NCBI RefSeq assembly: GCF_001613365.1
Contig: NZ_BDCF01000018.1
Coordinates: 87,493-151,492, forward strand
Reading direction: 5' to 3'
DNA from: Nocardia xishanensis NBRC 101358
GTDB lineage: Bacteria; Actinomycetota; Actinomycetes; Mycobacteriales; Mycobacteriaceae
DNA: 64,000 bases
Within the stretch, counting starts at the first letter, position 1, and each line of letters opens with the position of its first letter. The notes under the pieces were generated by a model, which searched no databases, was not told where the DNA came from, and was given only the letters and a program-made list of their open reading frames with translations. Positions 33,621 through 41,785 of the stretch are shown here, piece after piece. The position numbers were made by a program, and so were the translations under genes.

Positions 33621-35705
33621 TTACTGCTCCTGGTTCTCGTTGACCGCGTCGTCGGGATCCACGACGGCAAGGACGGCGCCGATGTCGACCTGCTGGCCGA
33701 CGGTGACGTTGAGCGCGCTCAGCACGCCCGCGGTGGGCGCGGCGATGGTGTGCTCCATCTTCATCGCCTCCAGCCACAGAATCGGCTGCCCGGCGTCCAC
33801 CCGGCCGCCGACCTCCGCGCCGAGCCGGATCACGCTGCCCGGCATGGGCGCGAGCAGCGAACCGGTGGCCACCTGGTCGGCCGGATCGCTGAAGCGCGGC
33901 AGCCTGCGCGCGCTCACCGGCCCGAGCGGCGAGTCGACGCAGACCAGATCGCCGTAGCGCGCGACGGTGAACGCCCGCCGCACCGGTCCGCGTTCGCCGG
34001 GCACGCTCAGCACAACACGCTCGGGGCTCAGCTCGACCAGCTCGAGACCCTCATGGCCGTCCACCGTCACGCCCGAGCGGGTGAATCGATAGCCGACCTC
34101 GTGCACGCCGCTCACGCGGCTCTCGTAGGACTTGCGCTGCGACTGCGAGGGCAGATTGCGCCAGCCGCTCGGCAGTCCGCCGCCGACCCGCGCCGCCACG
34201 CGGTTGGCCGCGGCGTCCGCGAGCGCGGCCGCGAGGATGGACAACGCCTCATCGGCCTCGGACGCCAAAGGCGCTGCGAGCGTGAACAATCCGTGCGTGT
34301 CGAAGAACGCCGTGTCGGTGTCGCCCGCCAGGAAGGCGGGGTGGCGCAGCACCCGCACCAGCAGGTCGCGGTTGGTCACCAAGCCGTGGATGTGGGCGCG
34401 CTGCAAGGCCGTGGCGAGCAACCGGGCCGCCTCGGTCCTCGTCTCGGCGTAGGAGATGACCTTGGCCAGCATCGGGTCGTAGTGCACGCCGACGATCGAA
34501 CCGTCGACGACGCCGGTGTCCAGGCGCACGCCCGCTCGCTCGAGCAGATCGAATTCCGCTGTCACCGAGGGGATGTCGATCCGGTGCACGGTGCCGCTCT
34601 GCGGCTGCCAGTCGTGTGCGGGATCCTCGGCGTAGAGCCGGACCTCGATCGAATGCCCGCGCATGGCGGGCGGTTCGGCGGGCAGCCTGCCGCCGGCGGC
34701 CACCTCGAGTTGCAGGCGTACGAGATCCAGACCCGTGGTGCATTCCGTCACCGGATGTTCCACCTGGAGACGGGTGTTCATCTCCAGGAAGAAGAAATCA
34801 CCCTGCTCGTCGGCGAGGAACTCGACGGTGCCTGCGCCGGTGTAGCCGATCGCGCCCGCGGCCAGCCGAGCCGCCTCGAACAGCCTCTCACGCATGCTCT
34901 GCCCATTGGCCATGCGCGCGGACCCTCCGTGGTCACGCTGCGCTACCGCCTCCGGGCCTGACGCGCGCATGGCGTCGATGCGCTCCACCAGCGGCGACGG
35001 CGCCTCCTCGACGACCTTCTGGTGGCGGCGCTGAATGGAGCACTCGCGCTCGCCGACCGACCAGATCGTGCCGTGCGTATCGGCCATCACCTGGACTTCG
35101 ATGTGCCTGCCGGTCTCCAGGTAGCGCTCGCAGAACACGGTCGGATCGCCGAACGCGGACTCGGCCTCGCGCCGGGCCGCCGCGATCTGCGGTTCCAGAT
35201 CGGCGAGCTCGCGCACCACCCGCATGCCGCGCCCGCCGCCACCGGCGGACGCCTTGATCAGTACCGGCAGGTGCGCCTCGGTGACCTCGGTCGGGTCCAG
35301 TTCGGCGAGCACCGGCACGCCCGCGGCGTCCATCATCTTCTTGGACGCGACCTTCGAGCCCATCTGCTCGATGGCCTCGATCGGCGGTCCGATCCAGATC
35401 AGACCCGCCGCCTGCACCGCCCGCGCGAATTCCGCGTTCTCCGAGAGGAATCCGTATCCGGGATGGATGGCGTCAGCCCCCGCGGAGAGCGCGGCCTCGA
35501 CGATCAGCTCGCCGCGCAGGTAGGTCTCCGCGGGAGTGTTGCCGGGGAGCCGGACCGCGGCGTCGGCGTCACCGACGTGCGGAGCAGCGGCGTCCGCGTC
35601 GGAATACACGGCGACGGTCGCGAGGCCCATGCGCCGGCACGTGGCGAAGACGCGGCGTGCGATCTCACCGCGATTGGCCACCAAAACGGTCGAAATTACA
35701 TTCAC
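33621..35705 (-). CDS. Biotin-dependent acyl-CoA carboxylase alpha subunit
   Basis: A 694-residue subunit with biotin carboxylase (about 1-445), linker and C-terminal biotinyl domain carrying EAMKMEH with the biotinylated Lys near 649. Key pieces are LVANRGEIARRVF, the glycine-rich ATP loop KASAGGGGRGMRVV near 160, and EMNTRLQVEHPVTE near 300. The start is GTG 35705. Residues about 244-269 (from AMRASGPEAVAQRDHGG to MANGQS) interrupt the normally continuous APSPLVERI...MRERLFEAARLAAGAIGY region, and the DNA there matches a sequence in the ABC ATPase gene at 42612. It partners the beta subunit encoded 7 bp upstream. Substrate could be methylcrotonyl- or geranyl-CoA. Confidence 0.93.
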   Translation of the reverse strand: MNVISTVLVANRGEIARRVFATCRRMGLATVAVYSDADAAAPHVGDADAAVRLPGNTPAETYLRGELIVEAALSAGADAIHPGYGFLSENAEFARAVQAAGLIWIGPPIEAIEQMGSKVASKKMMDAAGVPVLAELDPTEVTEAHLPVLIKASAGGGGRGMRVVRELADLEPQIAAARREAESAFGDPTVFCERYLETGRHIEVQVMADTHGTIWSVGERECSIQRRHQKVVEEAPSPLVERIDAMRASGPEAVAQRDHGGSARMANGQSMRERLFEAARLAAGAIGYTGAGTVEFLADEQGDFFFLEMNTRLQVEHPVTECTTGLDLVRLQLEVAAGGRLPAEPPAMRGHSIEVRLYAEDPAHDWQPQSGTVHRIDIPSVTAEFDLLERAGVRLDTGVVDGSIVGVHYDPMLAKVISYAETRTEAARLLATALQRAHIHGLVTNRDLLVRVLRHPAFLAGDTDTAFFDTHGLFTLAAPLASEADEALSILAAALADAAANRVAARVGGGLPSGWRNLPSQSQRKSYESRVSGVHEVGYRFTRSGVTVDGHEGLELVELSPERVVLSVPGERGPVRRAFTVARYGDLVCVDSPLGPVSARRLPRFSDPADQVATGSLLAPMPGSVIRLGAEVGGRVDAGQPILWLEAMKMEHTIAAPTAGVLSALNVTVGQQVDIGAVLAVVDPDDAVNENQEQ
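34906..34983. repeat. In-frame repeat-like insertion in the biotin carboxylase gene
   Basis: A segment of about 75 bp adds roughly 25 residues within the biotin carboxylase domain. Its ends carry GCGCGC words in inverted orientation (about 34914 and 34963). About 50 bp of it align with 42612-42672 inside another gene with one single-base gap and roughly 80% identity. The reading frames of the two matches differ after the gap, so the similarity is at DNA level. It behaves like a small mobile or palindromic element tolerated inside coding sequence. Confidence 0.6.
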
Positions 35706-35712
35706 GGCTGCC

Positions 35713-37311
35713 TCACATGCGGAAGACGCCGAAGCCGTCGGCGCCCTTGATCGGGGCATTGTGGATGGCCGACAGCGCCATGCCCAATACCGTGCGGGTG
35801 TCGCGGGGGTCGATGACGCCGTCGTCGTAGAGCCTGCCCGACATGAACATCGGCAGCGACTCGGCTTCGATCTGCGCCTCGATCATGGCGCGCATACCCG
35901 CGTCGGCTTCCTCGTTGAACGGCATGCCTTTCGCCTCGGCGGCGGCGCGGCCGACGATCGAGATGACACCGGCCAGCTGGGCACCGCCCATGACCGCGGA
36001 TTTCGCACTGGGCCAAGCGAATACGAAGCGCGGATCGTAGGCGCGACCGCACATGCCGTAATGCCCCGCTCCGTAGGAGGCGCCCATCAGCAGCGAGATG
36101 TGCGGCACCTTCGAGTTGGATACGGCGTTGATCATCATCGCGCCGTGCTTGATGATGCCCTTCTGCTCGAACTCCTTGCCGACCATGTAGCCGGTCGTGT
36201 TGTGCAGGAACAACAGTGGCGTATCCGACTGGTTGGCCAGCTGGATGAACTGCGCCGCCTTCTGCGCCTCCTCGGAGAACAGCACGCCGCGCGCGTTGGC
36301 GAGGATGCCGACCGGATAGCCGTGCAGCTCGGCCCAACCGGTGACCAGGCTGCTGCCGTACAGCGGCTTGAACTCGTCGAAATCGGAGCCGTCGACGACG
36401 CGCGCGATCACCTCGCGCGGATCGAACGGGATCTTCAGATCGGAGGGGACGATACCGAGCAGCTCCTCCTGGTCGAACAGCGGCTCGATCACCTCAGCGC
36501 GCGGCGCGGGACCCTGCTTCTTCCAGTTCAGGCGCTTGACGATGGACCGGCCGATGCGGATCGCGTCCTGCTCGTCGGCGGCCAGATAGTCGGCCAGACC
36601 CGATGTCCTGGCGTGCATTTCGGCGCCACCGAGGGATTCGTCGTCGGACTCCTCACCGGTGGCCATCTTCACCAGCGGCGGACCGCCGAGGAACACCTTG
36701 GAGCGTTCCTTGATCATCACCGTGTAGTCGGACATGCCGGGGATGTACGCGCCGCCCGCCGTGGAATTGCCGAACACCAGCGCGATGGTCGGAATGCCCA
36801 TCGCGGAGAGCTTCGTCAGGTCGCGGAACATCCGGCCGCCGGGGACGAAAACCTCTTTCTGCGTGGGCAAATCGGCGCCGCCGGACTCGACCAGGCCGAT
36901 CACCGGCAGGCGGTTCTCCATGGCGATGTCGTTCATGCGCAGGTTCTTGCGCAGCGTCCACGGGTTCGAGGTGCCGCCACGCACCGTGGGATCCGGTGCG
37001 ACGATCATGCATTCGACGCCTTCGACGATGCCGATGCCCGCAATCACGCTGCCGCCGACGTGGAAATCGCTGCCCCACGCGGCAAGCGGGCACAGCTCGA
37101 GGAACGGCGAATCCTCGTCGATGAGCAGTTCGATGCGCTCGCGCGCGGTCAGTTTGCCGCGCTTGCGGTGCCGCGCCATCTTGTCCGGGCCGCCGCCTGC
37201 GACGTTCTTGGCGAACTCGGCGCCGATCTCGGCGAGCTTGGCGTTCATCGCCTCCGCGGCGGCGCCGTACTCGGCCGAACCGCTGTCGAGCGTGCTACGC
37301 AAGATCGTCAT
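35713..37311 (-). CDS. Acyl-CoA carboxylase beta subunit (carboxyltransferase)
   Basis: A 532-residue crotonase-superfamily carboxyltransferase with N- and C-terminal halves. GKLTARERIELLIDEDSPFLEL (about 52-73) and SGGADLPTQKEVFVPGGRMFRDLTKLSAMGIPTIALVFGNSTAGGAYIPGMSDYTVMIKE are typical of the methylcrotonyl-CoA/geranyl-CoA carboxylase group rather than the propionyl-CoA group. The C-terminal oxyanion region is FLHNTTGYMVGKEFEQKGIIKHGAMM. The ATG overlaps the upstream acyl-CoA dehydrogenase stop (ATGA). Confidence 0.93.
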   Translation of the reverse strand: MTILRSTLDSGSAEYGAAAEAMNAKLAEIGAEFAKNVAGGGPDKMARHRKRGKLTARERIELLIDEDSPFLELCPLAAWGSDFHVGGSVIAGIGIVEGVECMIVAPDPTVRGGTSNPWTLRKNLRMNDIAMENRLPVIGLVESGGADLPTQKEVFVPGGRMFRDLTKLSAMGIPTIALVFGNSTAGGAYIPGMSDYTVMIKERSKVFLGGPPLVKMATGEESDDESLGGAEMHARTSGLADYLAADEQDAIRIGRSIVKRLNWKKQGPAPRAEVIEPLFDQEELLGIVPSDLKIPFDPREVIARVVDGSDFDEFKPLYGSSLVTGWAELHGYPVGILANARGVLFSEEAQKAAQFIQLANQSDTPLLFLHNTTGYMVGKEFEQKGIIKHGAMMINAVSNSKVPHISLLMGASYGAGHYGMCGRAYDPRFVFAWPSAKSAVMGGAQLAGVISIVGRAAAEAKGMPFNEEADAGMRAMIEAQIEAESLPMFMSGRLYDDGVIDPRDTRTVLGMALSAIHNAPIKGADGFGVFRM

Positions 37312-38471
37312 GACTGGTACCCCAATCGTTTGGCGGCGAGTGCGGTCAGGATCTCGGTGGTGCCACCGCCGATGCCGAGGATGCGGATGTCACGGTACTG
37401 GCGCTCCACCTCGGATTCGCGCATGTAGCCGAGACCACCGAAGAGCTGGACGGCCTGGTTGGCCACCCACTCGCCCGCCTCGACGGCGGTGTTCTTGGCG
37501 AAGCAGACTTCGGCGATCAGATCGGTCTCGCCATTGGCGCTGCGCTGCACCACATCTCGGGTGTAGACGCGGGCGACGTCGATGCGCCGGGCCATCTCGG
37601 TCACCGTGTTCTGCACGGCCTGCCTGCTGATCAGCGGGCGGCCGAAGGTCTCCCGGTTGCGCACCCATTCGAGGGTCAGCTCGAGGCAGCGCTGCGCCTG
37701 CGAATACGCCTGCACCGCGAGGCCGACCCGCTCGCTGACGAACGCGCCAGCGATCTGATAGAAGCCGGAATTCTCCGGGCCGACCAGATTTTCCACCGGC
37801 ACCCGCACGTCGACGTAGGACAGTTCCGCGGTGTCGGAGGCGCGCCAGCCCATCTTGTCCAGCTTGCGGCTGACGGTGAATCCGGGCGTGCCCTTCTCCA
37901 CGACGAGCAGCGAGATGCCTCCCGAACCGGGTCCGCCGGTGCGCACCGCGGTGACCACGAAGTCGGCGCGACAGCCGGAGGTGATGTAGGTCTTCGCGCC
38001 GTTGACGATGTAGTGGTCGCCGTCGCGGCGCGCGGTGGTGGTGAGGTGGCCGACGTCGGAGCCGCCGCCGGGCTCGGTGATGGCCAGCGAACCGATCTTC
38101 TCCCCGGCAAGGGTTGGGCGGGCGAAGCGCTCGATCAGGTCCTCGTTGCCCGAGGCGACGATGTGCGGCACCGAGATGCCGCAGGTGAACAGCGAGGCGA
38201 ACAGCCCGCCGGAGGCGCCGACCTGGTGCATCTCCTCGCAGACGATCATGGCGTCCACGCCGTCGCCGCCGGAACCGCCCGCCGACTCGGGGAATTGCAC
38301 GCCGAGCAGGCCGAGTGCGCCCGCCTTCTTGTGCAGCTCGCGCGGGATCTCGCCGTCGCGCTCCCAGTCGTCGAGGTACGGCAGGATCTCGCGCTCCACG
38401 AAACCACGCACCGTGGCGCGCAATTCGCGCCGCTCCGGTGTGTTCCACGGACTAGCTACGGCACCGGTCAT
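37308..38471 (-). CDS. Acyl-CoA dehydrogenase (operon copy 1)
   Basis: A 387-residue flavoprotein. It shows LAITEPGGGSDVGHLTTTARRDGDHYIVNGAKTYITSG near residue 125-160 and the C-terminal AVQLFGGLGYMRESEVERQYRDIRILGIGGGTTEILTALAAKRLGY, whose GGTTEI region is typical of the isovaleryl/citronellyl-type and short branched-chain dehydrogenases. Its ATG overlaps the stop of the AtuA-like gene, and its stop overlaps the carboxyltransferase ATG, so it sits tightly between them in translation. Confidence 0.93.
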   Translation of the reverse strand: MTGAVASPWNTPERRELRATVRGFVEREILPYLDDWERDGEIPRELHKKAGALGLLGVQFPESAGGSGGDGVDAMIVCEEMHQVGASGGLFASLFTCGISVPHIVASGNEDLIERFARPTLAGEKIGSLAITEPGGGSDVGHLTTTARRDGDHYIVNGAKTYITSGCRADFVVTAVRTGGPGSGGISLLVVEKGTPGFTVSRKLDKMGWRASDTAELSYVDVRVPVENLVGPENSGFYQIAGAFVSERVGLAVQAYSQAQRCLELTLEWVRNRETFGRPLISRQAVQNTVTEMARRIDVARVYTRDVVQRSANGETDLIAEVCFAKNTAVEAGEWVANQAVQLFGGLGYMRESEVERQYRDIRILGIGGGTTEILTALAAKRLGYQS

Positions 38472-40183
38472 GAGAGAAACTCCACGGGGATATCGAGGTG
38501 ACGGGACCGCAGCCATTCGCCGAGCCCCTTGGCCTGCGGATCGAAGCGTGCCTGGTAGGCCACGCCCTTGCCGAGCAGGCCGGAGACGATGAAGTTCACG
38601 GCGCGCAGGTTCGGCAACACGTGCCTGGTGACCGACAGGGCGGCGGCCTCGGGCAGTAGCTCCTTCATCCGGTCGACGGTTAGCGTGTGCACCAGCCAGC
38701 GCCATTGTTCGTCAGTGCGTACCCATACGCCGATGTTCGCGTCGCCGCCCTTGTCGCCGCTGCGAGCCAGCGCGATGGCGCCGAGCGGGGCGCGACGAGT
38801 CTCGTTCGCGGCCAACGGCTCCGGCAGAGACGGTTCCGGGACGCCTTCCAGCGCAGTCGTTTCCGACGACGCCGCGACCTCGATACGAGTGCCGTCCGGT
38901 AGGACCGCGGTGTGCGGCACGTCGGTGGCGTCGACGAAGGCTGGGGTGAACACGCCGTACGGCGAGCCGTTGCCGGGCAGGGTGGTGAAGGTGCAGCCGG
39001 GGTAGCTGGCCAGGGCCAGTTCCACCGCGACGTTGGAGAAGGCGCGGCCGACCTTGTTCGGGTCGGGGTCGCGGACCACGCAGCGCAGCAGCGCGCTGGC
39101 CTGCTCCTCGGTGTCGGCGTCCGGCCGGTCCAGCCGGGCAAGCGTCCACTCCAGCTCGGCGGGGCGCACCGGCAGCCAGGATTCCAGCTGACGTTGCGCC
39201 AGTTCGGCTTTCGCCGGGATGTCAAGGCCGGTCAGCACGAATTCCATCTCGTTGCGGAAGCCACCGAGGGTGTTCAGCGAGACCTTGAGCTGCGGCGGGG
39301 GCGCCTCGCCCGTGACGCCGCTGATGAGCACCCGGTCCCGGCCCTCCTGGCTCAGCCGGATGCTGTCGAGCCGCGTCGTGACGTCAGGGCCCGCGTAGCG
39401 CGCGCCCTGGATCTCGTACATCAGCTGCGCCTCGACCGTGTCGACGGTGACCGCGCCGCCGGTGCCCTCGTGCTTGGTGATCACGCTGCTGCCGTCGCGG
39501 CGGATCTCGGCGATCGGGAAGCCGGGCCTGCCGAGATCGGCGAGCTCGGTGAAGAAGGCGTAGTTGCCGCCGGTGGCCTGAGTGCTGCACTCGATGACGT
39601 GCCCAGCGACCACGGCGCCCGCGAGCGCGTCGTAATCGGTTCGGCCCCAGCCGAAGTGCGCGGCGGCCGGGCCGACGATCACCGAGGCGTCGGTGACCCG
39701 GCCGGTGACCACGATGTCGGCGCCCGAGTTCAGGCATTCGACGATGCCCCACGCGCCGAGGTAGGCGTTGGCCGTGAGCGGGCTGCCGAGGCCGAGTTCG
39801 CTTGCGCGCGAGAGCAGATCGTCGCCCTCGACGTGCGCGACCTTGGCGTCCAGCCCGAGATCGGCGGCCACCTTGCGCAGCTTCTCGGCCAGGCCTGCCG
39901 GATTCAGGCCGCCCGCGTTGGCGACGATCTGCACATTACGTTCCAGGGCGAGCCCGAGGCAGTCCTCGATCTGCTTGACGAAAGTCTTGGCGTAGCCGAG
40001 GCTCGGGTCCTTCATCCGGTCCCTGCCCAGGATCAACATGGTCAGCTCGGCGAGGTAGTCGCCGGTGAGCACGTCGAGCTGCCCGCCCTCGAGCATCTCG
40101 CGCATGGCGCTGAGCCGATCACCGTAGAACCCGGAACAGTTGCCGATGCGGATCACATCCGGATCGGCGGCCAACTTGCTCAT
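38468..40183 (-). CDS. AtuA-like protein (DUF1446, acyclic terpene utilisation family)
   Basis: A 571-residue protein, first in the operon. The N-terminal DUF1446 domain (about 12-370) begins IRIGNCSGFYGDRLSAMREMLEGGQLDVLTGDYLAELTM and contains IVANAGGLNPAG and VVTGRVTDASVI. A C-terminal AtuA-type domain (about 460-565, PLGAIALARSGDKGGDANIGVWVRTDEQ) follows. The family is required for geraniol/citronellol growth in Pseudomonas (atuA), but its reaction has not, to my knowledge, been settled. ATG 40183 has AGGAGG ten bases upstream; the frame extends to 40243. Confidence 0.88.
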   Translation of the reverse strand: MSKLAADPDVIRIGNCSGFYGDRLSAMREMLEGGQLDVLTGDYLAELTMLILGRDRMKDPSLGYAKTFVKQIEDCLGLALERNVQIVANAGGLNPAGLAEKLRKVAADLGLDAKVAHVEGDDLLSRASELGLGSPLTANAYLGAWGIVECLNSGADIVVTGRVTDASVIVGPAAAHFGWGRTDYDALAGAVVAGHVIECSTQATGGNYAFFTELADLGRPGFPIAEIRRDGSSVITKHEGTGGAVTVDTVEAQLMYEIQGARYAGPDVTTRLDSIRLSQEGRDRVLISGVTGEAPPPQLKVSLNTLGGFRNEMEFVLTGLDIPAKAELAQRQLESWLPVRPAELEWTLARLDRPDADTEEQASALLRCVVRDPDPNKVGRAFSNVAVELALASYPGCTFTTLPGNGSPYGVFTPAFVDATDVPHTAVLPDGTRIEVAASSETTALEGVPEPSLPEPLAANETRRAPLGAIALARSGDKGGDANIGVWVRTDEQWRWLVHTLTVDRMKELLPEAAALSVTRHVLPNLRAVNFIVSGLLGKGVAYQARFDPQAKGLGEWLRSRHLDIPVEFLS

Positions 40184-40251
40184 CAGCCGGGGGCCTCCTT
40201 CGGTGGAGTTCGCGTTCCGGAGTTCAGCATCACATCCGGTCAAGAAAAAAT

Positions 40252-40276
40252 CAAGCGCGCGTGCTTGTTAATTGTA
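40252..40276 (-). promoter_or_regulatory. Promoter and operator of the AtuA/carboxylase operon
   Basis: CAAGCGCGCGTGCTTG (40252-40267) is a 16-bp palindrome with one mismatched pair. Directly upstream on the minus strand is TACAAT (40271-40276), a good -10 hexamer, so the predicted transcription start falls inside the palindrome. That is an ideal layout for TetR repression, presumably by the regulator that ends the operon. The start codon is about 70 bp downstream. Confidence 0.65.
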
Positions 40277-40346
40277 GAAGCAGGTTAGCGGCATGACGAC
40301 ATACCCGGCGGGGCTCTCTCGAGCCGCGACCCACCAGAATGGCCCC

Positions 40347-40505
40347 ATGTCCACCGACGTCACCGTGATGCTGCTGCTCGCCCTCGCCGGCTTCCTGATC
40401 GGCGGTGCGTACTCCACCTGGAAGACCTCCCGGCCCCTCTCCATCGCCTTGGCGGTCTGCGCCGTCCTCGCCGCAGCGGGCGCCATCGCCTGGGGTTTCT
40501 TCTAG
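40347..40505 (+). CDS. Small membrane protein, two TM helices
   Basis: A 52-residue protein starting STDVTVMLLLALAGFLIGGAYSTWKTSRPLSIALAVCAVLAAAGAIAWGFF. Two hydrophobic helices (about 5-20 and 30-50) flank a short polar loop. The in-frame ATG at 40293 would add 18 residues with polar character; the shorter form gives a cleaner membrane protein. No function is known to me. It is divergent from the AtuA-like operon and the operator lies between them. The 126 bp after it contain nothing I recognise. Confidence 0.6.
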   Translation: MSTDVTVMLLLALAGFLIGGAYSTWKTSRPLSIALAVCAVLAAAGAIAWGFF

Positions 40506-40631
40506 CTCTCGGCCGCCCCCGCGACCACAAGCCACTCGTCCGAGTCCGAGCAGCGCTTCGCATCCGAGACTTCGAGTGTGCCCGCAGCGACCGTCCTGCC
40601 CGCGAATTCGGACGGAACCGTGCCGCATGGC

Positions 40632-41555
40632 CTAGTTCTTCGACAGACGGAAGATGCGGAGGTCTTCCGGGACGCCGCTGAGGGGGGCCGCGAAGAAGCT
40701 GCGTCGGTAGGGCTTGACGGTCAAGCCGAGTTCGGTGAGGGTTTCGGGCTCGAGGGATTGCAGGGTGGCCTCGGAGATCATGGTGTTGCCGTTGCCGCCC
40801 GCCTCCATGACGCGCGCGGCGATGGTGACGTCGACGCCGAGCCAGTCGCCGCCGATCTCGCGCGGCGAGCCGGTGTGCAGGCCCATCCGCATGCGCGGGC
40901 GGTAGCCGCGCAGGTCGATCCGGCTCAGGTTGCGCTTGGCCTGCACGGCGGCGCGCACCGCGCGGTCGGCGGAGGGGAACACCGCCATGACACCGTCGCC
41001 CATCCGCTTCACCACCCGTCCGCCGCGATCGGCGATGGGCGGTTCGATGGCCTTGGCCACCTCGCGCAGCAGTTCGAGGGTCGCCTCGTCGCCCGCCGTC
41101 AGCGACCAGCTGGAGAAGGCCACCAGGTCGGTGAACATGACGGTGATCTCTTCGCTGCCTTTGCCGCGGCCGACGCGCTCCAGCATCGCCTGCCAGACCT
41201 GCAGTGCGCCGAAACCGATCTCGCGAGCCGCGCTGGGATTGTCGCCGACGAGCTTGTCGGCGGCCCTGGCGACCGCGCGGGCGCCACCTGGCCCGCTGAC
41301 GGACAACGGATCGCCGAACGACGGGTCGCCCGGAAGTTGTTCGCGCGCCTTGCGGAGCACGTCTATCAGGTCCGGGCGCTGGTTGGCCGCGTTCATCAAC
41401 GCCGCGATCTGCTTCTTGCGGAGAGCCCGCCCCGAACGACGGGCGCCGTTGGCCTCGTCGGCGGGCGACAACGGAATCACGACCTCGGGATCGATGCCGC
41501 CATCGTCCTCCGGCCGCGACCCTGGTCCGGCACCGCCGGACGGTGTATCGCTCAC
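40632..41555 (-). CDS. Class III adenylate/guanylate cyclase domain protein
   Basis: A 307-residue soluble protein: a disordered N-terminus, a helical region (about 45-130, RSGRALRKKQIAALMNAANQRPDLIDVLRKAREQLPG...) and a C-terminal cyclase domain (about 137-300). The metal-binding Asp143 (FTDLVAF) and Asp187 (GDGVMAVF) are present, with Lys183 in the adenine-selecting position and Arg248 in AAR. The Asn that normally precedes (VNxAAR) is Thr244 (DVTIAAR; codon ACC), so the transition-state-stabilising pair is incomplete. Activity may be reduced or lost. The start is GTG 41555; the frame extends further upstream. Confidence 0.85.
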   Translation of the reverse strand: MSDTPSGGAGPGSRPEDDGGIDPEVVIPLSPADEANGARRSGRALRKKQIAALMNAANQRPDLIDVLRKAREQLPGDPSFGDPLSVSGPGGARAVARAADKLVGDNPSAAREIGFGALQVWQAMLERVGRGKGSEEITVMFTDLVAFSSWSLTAGDEATLELLREVAKAIEPPIADRGGRVVKRMGDGVMAVFPSADRAVRAAVQAKRNLSRIDLRGYRPRMRMGLHTGSPREIGGDWLGVDVTIAARVMEAGGNGNTMISEATLQSLEPETLTELGLTVKPYRRSFFAAPLSGVPEDLRIFRLSKN

Positions 41556-41619
41556 GCCCCGAGCGTATCTCAGCCCACGGAGCGTCGGCCGGTTACCAAA
41601 CATCGCCCGGAAACGACCA

Positions 41620-41663
41620 CCGGCCCGGCGGTGAAGGGGGATTGTCTTCACGCGCCGGGCCGG
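41620..41663 (-). terminator. Hairpin terminator after the ABC transporter genes
   Basis: A long stem CCGGCCCGGCGGTGAAG / CTTCACGCGCCGGGCCGG with one central mismatch and a 9-base loop. It lies between the permease stop and the cyclase start, both on the minus strand, and so should end the ABC operon. Confidence 0.75.
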
Positions 41664-41785
41664 TGATGCGCACAGCCCGCCGGGCAGTGGCGGACAGTGC
41701 TACCGGAGCCGCGAACCTCCCGACAAGGTCGCGTCCCCGCGCCCGAGTGGCGAGGGAGGGCAACTCGGGCAGCTCTTCGATTTTC

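Noticed and set aside
34906..34983. Intein or inserted domain in the biotin carboxylase
   Set aside because: The insertion is only about 25 residues and lacks the Cys/Ser start, His-Asn end and endonuclease blocks of inteins.
40252..40267. KstR2 operator in front of the AtuA operon
   Set aside because: The half-sites CAAG/CTTG are spaced by eight bases rather than the short spacing of the KstR2 motif; the local AtuR-like TetR is the better candidate.
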